NCBI RefSeq assembly: GCF_000420705.1
Contig: NZ_ATVL01000011.1
Span: 124,001 to 188,000 of the forward strand
Reading direction: 5' to 3'
Origin: Hymenobacter norwichensis DSM 15439
GTDB lineage: Bacteria > Bacteroidota > Bacteroidia > Cytophagales > Hymenobacteraceae
Length of the DNA: 64,000 nt
Within the stretch, counting starts at the first letter, position 1. Every line of letters starts with the position of its first letter. The translations under genes and the position numbers were made by a program. Positions 19,562 through 26,750 of this stretch are shown piece after piece. The notes under the pieces were generated by a model. It was not told the origin of the DNA. It did no database searches and worked only from the letters and a program-made list of their open reading frames with translations.

Positions 19562-21061
19562 TTAGTTGATTAAACCGGATACGATGCGGGCGGAGAGCAA
19601 GCAAAGCGGAATACCGCCACCGGGGTGCACCGAACCGCCGCAAAAGTACAGTCCTTCCAGCTTACGCGAAAAATTAGGATGTCGCAGAAAAGCCGCCAGC
19701 ATGTTGTTGCTGGAACTGCCGTACAGGGCCCCCCCAAACGACGACGTGCGCGCTGCAATGCCCGGCGGGTCCCACACGTGCTCGGCCCTAATCAGCGGTG
19801 CTACATCCTGCCCCAGCGCCTTACTCACGCGTGCCAGCACGGCGGCGCGGGTTTGGTTGATGAGAGCCGGCCAGTCCTGGCCTTGGTCGTGGGGTACGTT
19901 CACCATCACAAACCAGTTTTCGTGGCCGGCTGGGGCATCGTTGGGAGTGTGGCCGCTGGTGATGTTTACGTACACCGTCGGGTCGGAGCTGATAGTTTTC
20001 TGCTGGAAGATGGCCTCGAACTCCTGCTTGTAGTCTTGGGAGAAAAAGATGTTGTGCACGCCCAACTCCGAAAACCGATGAGCTACGCCCCAGTAAAAAA
20101 TCAGGGCCGAGGAGGAGCGAGGCTGGCTGAGCGTACGCTCCGGCGCAGGCTGAGTAGGCAGCAGCTTGCGGTAGGTGGGCACCACGTCCATGTTGCTGAT
20201 CACCAGTCCGAAGTCGTACACATCTTGAGCAGTGCGCACGCCGGTTACTTGCCCCGCCGCCGTCAGAATTTCCAGCACTGGCTCCTGGTAGCGGAACTCC
20301 ACACCTAGCTCTTCGGCTAGCCTTACCAGGCTTTGGGCAATGGCATAGATGCCGCCTTCGGGGTAGAACGCGCCCAGCCCGTGCTCCAAGTGCGGAATCA
20401 TGCTGAGCGTGGCGGGGGCTTGGTAGGGGTCGGAACCGTTATAGGTGGCAAATCGGTCGAAAAGCTGGACCAAGCGCGCATCACCGGGGAAGGCGGCTTG
20501 GTGGCGCTGGTGCATGGTTTCCAGCAGGCCTAGCTGGGGCGTAGCAGCCACGGCCTTCAGCACGTCGGGACTGAGGTAGGTGCTGGCCTTGTGCAGCGAC
20601 TTTTGCAGGAACGTATCGGCGGTGGCGGAGTAAGCCTGGCGGCTGCGTTGCAAGAACGCCAGCACGTCGGCAGCCGGTACGTGCAGCTTGGTTTCCACTT
20701 CGGCGGCAAATTTCTCCTCGTCGGCCCAGGCAGTGAGGCGGGTGCCATCGGCGAAGAAGTACTGCGTAATTGGGTCGAGACGCTGGTAGCGGAAGTAGTC
20801 CTGCGGGTTGCGCCCGGCCAGCTCAAACAGCTCATCGACAAGGTGCGGCAGCGTAAACAACGACGGGCCTCCATCGAACCGGTAGCCGCCCGGCAGCTCC
20901 AGCTGGTGCATCTTGCCCCCAAAGCTTTCCTGGGCCTCAAATACCGTGACGTGGTGCCCGCGCACGGCCAGCCGCACCGCCGTAGCAATGCCGCCAATGC
21001 CGGCCCCCACAACGGCCACAGGTCGAGAAGCAGGAGAAACGTAGGTTTTTTTGCGCGCCAC
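19562..21061 (-). CDS. crtD: Carotenoid desaturase, CrtD-like
   Basis: A 499-residue FAD flavoprotein of the phytoene desaturase family. The dinucleotide-binding motif VVGAGIGGIATAVRLA is at about residues 18-33 and the C-terminal signature GGSVHPGGGIPLCLLSARIV is complete, as in CrtI. Beside a CruF-like hydratase, the best fit is CrtD, the 1-hydroxycarotenoid 3,4-desaturase, rather than the phytoene desaturase CrtI. The distinction is from context; the sequence alone supports either. The apparent start is GTG at 21061. Confidence 0.82.
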   Translation of the reverse strand: MARKKTYVSPASRPVAVVGAGIGGIATAVRLAVRGHHVTVFEAQESFGGKMHQLELPGGYRFDGGPSLFTLPHLVDELFELAGRNPQDYFRYQRLDPITQYFFADGTRLTAWADEEKFAAEVETKLHVPAADVLAFLQRSRQAYSATADTFLQKSLHKASTYLSPDVLKAVAATPQLGLLETMHQRHQAAFPGDARLVQLFDRFATYNGSDPYQAPATLSMIPHLEHGLGAFYPEGGIYAIAQSLVRLAEELGVEFRYQEPVLEILTAAGQVTGVRTAQDVYDFGLVISNMDVVPTYRKLLPTQPAPERTLSQPRSSSALIFYWGVAHRFSELGVHNIFFSQDYKQEFEAIFQQKTISSDPTVYVNITSGHTPNDAPAGHENWFVMVNVPHDQGQDWPALINQTRAAVLARVSKALGQDVAPLIRAEHVWDPPGIAARTSSFGGALYGSSSNNMLAAFLRHPNFSRKLEGLYFCGGSVHPGGGIPLCLLSARIVSGLIN

Positions 21062-21088
21062 AGATCAAGCAGGAAGGTATACCGGTAG

Positions 21089-21535
21089 CTATAACTCGAA
21101 AACGTGCCTTATGGCTGCGGTTTCCAGATTAAAAAGTAAAGGCTCTGGGTTATAAACTGGGCTGTCCAGACCGGTAACAAGCAAGCCATTAAATGCATGC
21201 ATATGCAGGACCCGGAAACTTTGTTGAAACACTATTAGCTTTCGACGCTGCGTATCCAGCACGGCAAGATGCTCTCTGATTCCGCCTAGCCTGGACGGCT
21301 GCCAACGCGGTAAAGCGACGCGTTGGCCTGTACCATTCCACACAGGCGGGCCTCCATAGCTACCAGGAAGTTGTACAGGTAAAGAGTTAGGCAGTACCCA
21401 GAAACATTCTCCATTCAGAGGGCTGCCCTGGCTAAATTCACCTAAAGAGTTGTACCGCAGACATTGTTGCCCGCTAGGAGCCATAAATTCGTTGGGGAAA
21501 TTCCAAGGATCTGACAACAGCTTTCCTTTTTCCAT
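21089..21535 (-). CDS. Hypothetical protein
   Basis: A 148-residue protein starting at ATG 21535, with no family that I recognise. It lacks a signal peptide and membrane segment. Trp, Pro and Gly are frequent (SDPWNFPNEF, GECFWVLP, GSYGGPPVW), and the second half has alternating beta-like stretches (HLAVLDTQRRKLIVFQQSFRVLHMH). Its start lies 19 bp after the stop of the methyltransferase gene and it ends 27 bp before the desaturase, so it may be cotranscribed. I think it is real because it fills the gap in one frame with normal composition. Confidence 0.6.
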   Translation of the reverse strand: MEKGKLLSDPWNFPNEFMAPSGQQCLRYNSLGEFSQGSPLNGECFWVLPNSLPVQLPGSYGGPPVWNGTGQRVALPRWQPSRLGGIREHLAVLDTQRRKLIVFQQSFRVLHMHAFNGLLVTGLDSPVYNPEPLLFNLETAAIRHVFEL

Positions 21536-21553
21536 ACGGCATCTGGCAACCAC

Positions 21554-22744
21554 CTACTCCACAGCCAGCACCAAGCCCTTCAGGTACTCGCCTTCGGGGT
21601 GGAACAGGCTGACGGGGTGGTCAGCGGGTTGGGTGAGGCGGTGCAGGATGCGGGCCGGGCGGCCGGCTTCGATGGCAGCGGCTAGTACCGCGCCCTCAAA
21701 CAGCTCAGCCGAAACTACTTGCGAGCAACTGAACGTGAAGAGCAGCCCACCTGGCGCAATCTGCTTGATGCCGGCGGCATTCAGGCGCTTGTAGCCCATC
21801 AGGGCATTGTGGCGGGCCGAGAGGTGCTTGGCAAACGCCGGTGGGTCGAGCACAATGAGGTCGTACTGCTCTTGGCTGGACTTGAAGAAGCTGAATACAT
21901 CTTCGGCATAGGCGGCGTGCTTGCTTTCCAGGCCGGTGAGGGCAGCGTTGCGCTCGGTCAGTTCGATGGCTTTTTTGCTGGAATCGACGGAATGCACCAA
22001 CTCGGCGCCGGCTTGCAAGGCGTAAGAGCTGAAGCCGCCGGTATAGCAGAACGTGTTGAGCACCCGGCGGCCCGGAGCGTACCGGGCCAGCAAACTACGG
22101 TTGTCGCGCTGGTCGATGAAGAAGCCGGTTTTCTGCCCGGTTTCCCAATCTACTGCAAACGGGTGGCCGTTTTCCTGCACAATGTGCTCGGCGCCGCTGC
22201 TTTCCCCGAACAGGTAGCCGTTTTGCGCCCCTGGGGCAGCTTTAGCGGGTACGGTTTCAGCGCTTTTGTCGTAGATGGCCCGCAGACCCGGAATTACCGC
22301 CTGCAACGCAGCAGCAATAAGCGGCCGGGCTTTGTACATACCGGCGCTGTGGGCCTGCACCACTGCCACGTCGCCGTACACGTCAATGATGAGACCGGGC
22401 AAACCGTCGCCTTCGGCGTGCGTGAGGCGGTACACGTTGGTGCTGCCCGTGCCGGTAAGGCCCAGGCCTTGCCGGAGCTGGTAGGCGTTGCGCAGGCGGT
22501 TTTCCCAGAAGCTGGCTTCCGGCATTTGCACGGCGGGGCCGAAGTCGAGCATACGCACCGCAATGGAACCGGGGGCGTAGTGGCCCATGCCTAGCACCTC
22601 GCCGTTGGCAGCCTGCACCATCACTACTTCGCCCTCCACTACCTCGCCCTGCATCCGGGCAATGGCCCCCGAAAACACCCACGGGTGACGACGACGAAGG
22701 GACTGGTCTTTACCGGGCTTAAGCGTGACAGTAGCGGAACTCAT
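21554..22744 (-). CDS. rlmI: RlmI-like 23S rRNA cytosine methyltransferase
   Basis: A 396-residue enzyme with the RlmI architecture. An N-terminal PUA-like domain (HPWVFSGAI...GEVVMVQ) is followed by an EEHEE-type linker region and a class I SAM methyltransferase domain. The motifs NTFCYTGGFSSYAL (SAM binding), DLIVLDPPAF (catalytic Pro-Pro region) and FSCSQVV with a late Cys are visible. Members methylate C1962 of 23S rRNA to m5C in Escherichia coli; the target here is assumed the same. Start codon ATG. Confidence 0.88.
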   Translation of the reverse strand: MSSATVTLKPGKDQSLRRRHPWVFSGAIARMQGEVVEGEVVMVQAANGEVLGMGHYAPGSIAVRMLDFGPAVQMPEASFWENRLRNAYQLRQGLGLTGTGSTNVYRLTHAEGDGLPGLIIDVYGDVAVVQAHSAGMYKARPLIAAALQAVIPGLRAIYDKSAETVPAKAAPGAQNGYLFGESSGAEHIVQENGHPFAVDWETGQKTGFFIDQRDNRSLLARYAPGRRVLNTFCYTGGFSSYALQAGAELVHSVDSSKKAIELTERNAALTGLESKHAAYAEDVFSFFKSSQEQYDLIVLDPPAFAKHLSARHNALMGYKRLNAAGIKQIAPGGLLFTFSCSQVVSAELFEGAVLAAAIEAGRPARILHRLTQPADHPVSLFHPEGEYLKGLVLAVE

Positions 22745-22860
22745 AGCAGCGAAAATTCAAACGAAACGAGAAAGCCCAAAGGTACGCCAAAGCCATTTGG
22801 CGGGCTGCTGGTTCCATTGCTGAATTAGGATTGGCTGCCTGACGTTCAGCCCCACTCGCC

Positions 22861-23406
22861 TTAACCAAACGGGTCGAGGTAGGCAATGAGGATAGCCAGC
22901 GCCGATAGGCCGGCCAGAATAGCCCAGATAGGTCCGCCCCAAATTAGCAATCCAATCAGAGAAATAGGCAGTACAATCAAGCCCAGCACCCCGAATACCG
23001 TAGTACCCAGGCCAACTTCTTCCATTTGGTGGGGCCGGGCTGCCTGATGCATGCGTTGCGCCGCGCTACGGCTGGCAGTAGCTCTGGTAAGTTGCTGTCC
23101 TATCTTGTAAGCTACCACACGGCGTATCTGCCGAGCAGGCTGCAAGCTTGCTTGAACTGGTTTGCTGGCAGTAACTGGCGCCGCTGTAGCGGGAGTTGCC
23201 GCTGTTACTGCCACCAAAGCCGATATCATTACCGAGTCGGGTGCAACTTTGGTAGCTGCGTTGGATGTAGCGTACGAGGGTGCTGGCCGAAACTGGTAGG
23301 CTACTTGGGTGCTGTGGCAACTGGCGGCCAGTAGCAGAACTAGTACAGCAAGCGAAAGGCGGGTGAGGTGCCGCGACAGGCGGACAGAAGCAGGCGAAAT
23401 ACGCAT
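22861..23406 (-). CDS. Hypothetical lipoprotein with membrane tail
   Basis: A 181-residue protein. The N-terminal signal ends in LLAASC, a good lipobox with Cys near residue 30. A Ser/Ala/Thr/Pro-rich segment and a basic region follow (QIRRVVAYKIGQQLTRATASRSAAQRMHQ). The C-terminal 50 residues form two hydrophobic stretches (TTVFGVLGLIVLPISLIGLLIWGG and AILAGLSALAILIAYL). No catalytic motif. Such proteins are frequent and unassigned in this group. Confidence 0.7.
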   Translation of the reverse strand: MRISPASVRLSRHLTRLSLAVLVLLLAASCHSTQVAYQFRPAPSYATSNAATKVAPDSVMISALVAVTAATPATAAPVTASKPVQASLQPARQIRRVVAYKIGQQLTRATASRSAAQRMHQAARPHQMEEVGLGTTVFGVLGLIVLPISLIGLLIWGGPIWAILAGLSALAILIAYLDPFG

Positions 23407-23501
23407 GGGCAGAACCAGGGAGAGGCAGCAAGATACAGGCTTGTGTGAGCATATACGGTAGCCGCTTGCTTAGCGCTGCCTAGTTGCTCCACCTGGGCTG
23501 G

Positions 23502-23957
23502 CTATTGCGCTGTCACCTCTCCAAACCACTGTTGATAAATAGGCCGCCGCCACGCAAACTGCGCCCACATAATGGGCCACAGCAACCGGTCCAGTACGGT
23601 GGACGCAGTGTGGTATTCAATGTCCTCTACGATGTAGCAGCCACCATTGGGGGCGGGCTGCATCAGGTGGCGGTGCTGCCAGTAGCGCAACGGTGCGGGC
23701 AGCAACTGTCCCTCATCCACAAAGTAATACGTGCCATCAGGGGTAGTGCCGTGGTCGGTGATGAGCGAGTTCCAACGGGTGCTGAGTGGCCCCGCTCCCA
23801 TCTGAATGTGCACCTCGTCGCCACGCTGGCAGCCATCAAAGCGCAACAGCTGAAACGGTGGAAACGGCGGAGCTAAGGCCAGAAACAGCTCCCGCGTGAA
23901 GCCCGCCCACACTTGGACGGGTGAAGCGGCTACGTGCGTGCGGAGGTAGAGGTGCAT
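23502..23957 (-). CDS. SRPBCC (START/Bet v1-like) domain protein
   Basis: A 151-residue soluble protein. The N-terminus (MHLYLRTHVAASPVQVWAGFT) is the usual first strand and helix of SRPBCC ligand-binding domains. A long central sheet follows, and a C-terminal helix closes the pocket (LLWPIMWAQFAWRRPIYQQWF). The ligand and role are unknown. It is a single gene with no close neighbours on its strand. Confidence 0.72.
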   Translation of the reverse strand: MHLYLRTHVAASPVQVWAGFTRELFLALAPPFPPFQLLRFDGCQRGDEVHIQMGAGPLSTRWNSLITDHGTTPDGTYYFVDEGQLLPAPLRYWQHRHLMQPAPNGGCYIVEDIEYHTASTVLDRLLWPIMWAQFAWRRPIYQQWFGEVTAQ

Positions 23958-24174
23958 GCAGATAATACTGCTTATCCGCAGGGTTTGTTTGGCTTAGAAC
24001 AATAACTGAAGTGTTGCTTACCCTCAGGACAAAAGGGCTTTTCAAGCAAGATAAATTAAGTATTCATTATTTTTAATTTTCATATAAATTTTTGTAATAT
24101 GCTATGTCTCCTGCCGACACGCTGTTTAGTCATCATAGGCCGGAGCTAGTTGTATTCACCTCAACCTGTTTCTT

Positions 24175-24615
24175 ATGAAAAAGTCCATTCACTTCTACCA
24201 GGGCTGCATAATTTTTGCAGGTGTAGCCGGTATTTTGACCAGCTGCTTGGTTAGTGAAAAAGATTCAAAAACTGCAAGGTTTTTGAAAGATCCTAAATAT
24301 CCTGGAGGTATTATACTGCCTATTGAGACTAGAGAAGATAACGCAGCAATAAAATATCAGAAGAAGTATGATAATGGATTTAAGGCAGTAAATATTAGTA
24401 TTTCTACCTTAAATAAATTTATTGAAAATTGTTCAGACTGTGATGCAATACGTATATACAGAACAATTGAGGATAATGAAATTGAATACGAAGGAGCAAT
24501 TGGTATAGTAGTGGTTGGAACAAAAGAAGGTAAAGAAGTTTCAAAGCAAATGATGTTAAGCTATGATAGATGTCCACATAATTGTGATGATGAAAGTGTA
24601 TTTTATAATAAATAA
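24175..24615 (+). CDS. Hypothetical lipoprotein, AT-rich
   Basis: A 146-residue lipoprotein (signal ending LTSC, Cys at about residue 24) with no family that I recognise. It contains two Cys pairs, CSDC and a C-terminal CPHNC, that could form disulfides or bind metal. Codon use is AT-rich, with mostly A or T at third positions, unlike the flanking genes. That suggests transfer or a separate evolutionary history. It lies in the same AT-rich block as the start of the next gene. Confidence 0.7.
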   Translation: MKKSIHFYQGCIIFAGVAGILTSCLVSEKDSKTARFLKDPKYPGGIILPIETREDNAAIKYQKKYDNGFKAVNISISTLNKFIENCSDCDAIRIYRTIEDNEIEYEGAIGIVVVGTKEGKEVSKQMMLSYDRCPHNCDDESVFYNK

Positions 24616-24663
24616 TATTTTGTAAAATTAGGTATTTAAGATAAAAATGTGATGACTACATGA

Positions 24664-25443
24664 ATGGAAAGCTGGATTAAAGTTATTCATCTTACTAGTA
24701 GAGTCTTGGAAGCAGCACCATTGCTTTTATTTCTCTTCTTGTTTGTAACAGGCCTTAGTACCCCAGCCAAATTTAAGTTGTTATATTTTTATGTTAGCAT
24801 AGAGGCATTTTTGTATGTTGTTAAGATTTTTAGTAGATATATTTTTCATAATGATATATATGTGTACCATATATCTACATTTGTTTCGGTTGTCTTGTTA
24901 TTAAAAATATATTATAAATTATTTTATGCAATTGATATATTAAAATGTATTTCAGTTGCGCTTTGGATATTTATTATTGTGTCTATTTTAGATGCTAGTT
25001 TATTCAACGGATTTTTCACCAATTTAAATATTTATGCACAAGCTTTCGGTGGTGTTATTCTGGTGGGAGTAGCGATACTTCATATAGTGCAGCTAAGTTG
25101 GGATAACTTTGCTTTGATGAAGCAACCAGAGTTCTTTTTTAGCGCAGCAATATTATTTTATTTCTCCTGCGCTATTGTTACATATGTATCATCAAATATA
25201 GTGTATAATTCAGGGTACGATACAGTAACTATAATTAAATTAGACCGGATTATCAGTGCCCCTGATGCCGTTCTTTACGCCGTGCATATGGGCCTGTTGG
25301 CTTGGATGTTTAGCTTCTTTCCATCAAGTGTCAACCCACTACGGGCTTTGCCGCGCTGGCTGCACTACAGCCGGTGGCACGCACGGCCCTATAAAGTGCT
25401 GTGGCAGCCACTTAATCTTCACCAGTCAACAGTCGCAAACTGA
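24664..25443 (+). CDS. Polytopic membrane protein, compositional mosaic
   Basis: A 259-residue protein with about seven hydrophobic segments and no recognised domain. The first 195 codons are AT-rich, and from about 25250 the third positions switch abruptly to G/C and the sequence returns to the local norm (DAVLYAVHMGLLAWMF onward). The stop is 8 bp before a histidine kinase start, so the two are probably one unit, with this protein acting as the membrane sensor for the kinase. Function is inferred from position. Confidence 0.7.
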   Translation: MESWIKVIHLTSRVLEAAPLLLFLFLFVTGLSTPAKFKLLYFYVSIEAFLYVVKIFSRYIFHNDIYVYHISTFVSVVLLLKIYYKLFYAIDILKCISVALWIFIIVSILDASLFNGFFTNLNIYAQAFGGVILVGVAILHIVQLSWDNFALMKQPEFFFSAAILFYFSCAIVTYVSSNIVYNSGYDTVTIIKLDRIISAPDAVLYAVHMGLLAWMFSFFPSSVNPLRALPRWLHYSRWHARPYKVLWQPLNLHQSTVAN

Positions 25444-25451
25444 GCAAATCC

Positions 25452-26450
25452 ATGCCCAACGCCCTGCTGCCGTTCCTGCTGATTGGCCCGGTACTGCTGC
25501 TGTTGGTGGCGGGAATAATAGTCATACTAGTACGGGAGCAGCGGCAGCGGCTGCACCAAGAGCGGGAAAAGCACCAGATACTGGCACAGCAGAACGAGCT
25601 GCTGGAGTGGCAGGTGCAGGAACGTACTGCTGACTTGCAACAGTCGTTGCTGCGCTTGCAGGCCACGCAGCGCCAACTGATTCAAAGCGAAAAGCTGGCT
25701 TCGTTGGGCGAGCTAACGGCCGGCGTCGCGCATGAAATTCAGAATCCGCTCAACTTCGTGATGAACTTTTCGGAAGTGAGTGTAGAGCTTGTTGACGAAG
25801 TGAAAGAAGAAGTTCTGAACAAGCTTCCGGAGCCAGAAAAAGCAGTAGCTACCGAACTGCTGACTTCTCTCGGAGACAATCTACACCGAATATTGCAGCA
25901 CAGTCACCGCGCCGGAGCTATTGTTACGGGCATGCTGCTGCACGCACGAAATACCACCAGTGAGCGGCAGCCTACCGATTTGAATGCCTTGGTAGATCAG
26001 TATTTACGGCTGGCTTATCAAGGAATTAGAGCGAAAAACAAGAGCTTTAATACCGCTATTGTTAGCAACTTGACGGCGCAAATAGAGCCTATCAATGTAG
26101 CGGCGCAGGATATTGGGCGGGTGCTGCTCAATTTGTTCAACAATGCCTTTTATGCCCTGCAAAAACGCCAGCAACAACAAGATGCAGGTTACCAACCCGA
26201 GCTACGAGTTAGTACCCAGCTAATCAACAATCACTTTGAATTGCGGGTTTGGGATAATGGAATTGGTATTCCGCTATTAGCACAGGAGAAAATCTACCAG
26301 CCCTTTTTTACTACTAAGCCTACCGGTGAGGGGACTGGTCTTGGCTTATCTATTAGCTACGATATTGTTACGCAGGGCCACGATGGTACGCTTACATTTG
26401 AAACCAAGGAGGGCGAATACACTGAGTTTGTAATGCGGCTGCCGCTGTAA
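25452..26450 (+). CDS. Sensor histidine kinase
   Basis: A 332-residue kinase. One membrane segment (about residues 5-27) is followed by a coiled coil (RQRLHQEREKHQILAQQNELL...). The DHp motif GVAHEIQNPLNF has the phosphoacceptor His at 94. The ATP-binding domain shows NLFNNAFYAL (N box), WDNGIGIP (G1), PFFTTKP (F box) and GEGTGLGLSIS (G2). There is no extracellular sensor and no response regulator beside it. The membrane protein immediately upstream probably supplies the input. Confidence 0.9.
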   Translation: MPNALLPFLLIGPVLLLLVAGIIVILVREQRQRLHQEREKHQILAQQNELLEWQVQERTADLQQSLLRLQATQRQLIQSEKLASLGELTAGVAHEIQNPLNFVMNFSEVSVELVDEVKEEVLNKLPEPEKAVATELLTSLGDNLHRILQHSHRAGAIVTGMLLHARNTTSERQPTDLNALVDQYLRLAYQGIRAKNKSFNTAIVSNLTAQIEPINVAAQDIGRVLLNLFNNAFYALQKRQQQQDAGYQPELRVSTQLINNHFELRVWDNGIGIPLLAQEKIYQPFFTTKPTGEGTGLGLSISYDIVTQGHDGTLTFETKEGEYTEFVMRLPL

Positions 26451-26491
26451 TGCTTCTACCTTGCCTCCATTTATATGTTGTTGGGTAACTA

Positions 26492-26698
26492 CTACTTCGG
26501 CATGAACCAGTGCAGGTAGCCGCAGTTGTCGCACTCGTAGCAGATGGCAATGGGGTCGGCCCAGTCGGAAGTGAACAGCCCGGCGCGGTCCAGCTTTGCC
26601 TCGTTGCGGTGGAAGCTCTGGTGACCACAAATAACACATTGCAGCGCGTGACCTTTGATTTCCACCCGTACGGGTTCCGGCGCGTCAAATAAACCCAT
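26492..26698 (-). CDS. Small zinc-ribbon-like protein
   Basis: A 68-residue protein with two CxxC pairs (CVICG near residues 21-25 and CDNCG near 56-60), spaced as in a zinc ribbon, plus a conserved-looking C-terminus CGYLHWF. It is probably a nucleic acid- or protein-binding zinc protein. Its stop is 41 bp from the histidine kinase stop and it begins 53 bp before the helicase gene ends, on the helicase strand, so it may be read from the helicase promoter. Confidence 0.7.
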   Translation of the reverse strand: MGLFDAPEPVRVEIKGHALQCVICGHQSFHRNEAKLDRAGLFTSDWADPIAICYECDNCGYLHWFMPK

Positions 26699-26750
26699 GA
26701 GTATGAATTAGTGCTACCACCGGAGCAGTAGGCAGTGAAACGGATATAGC

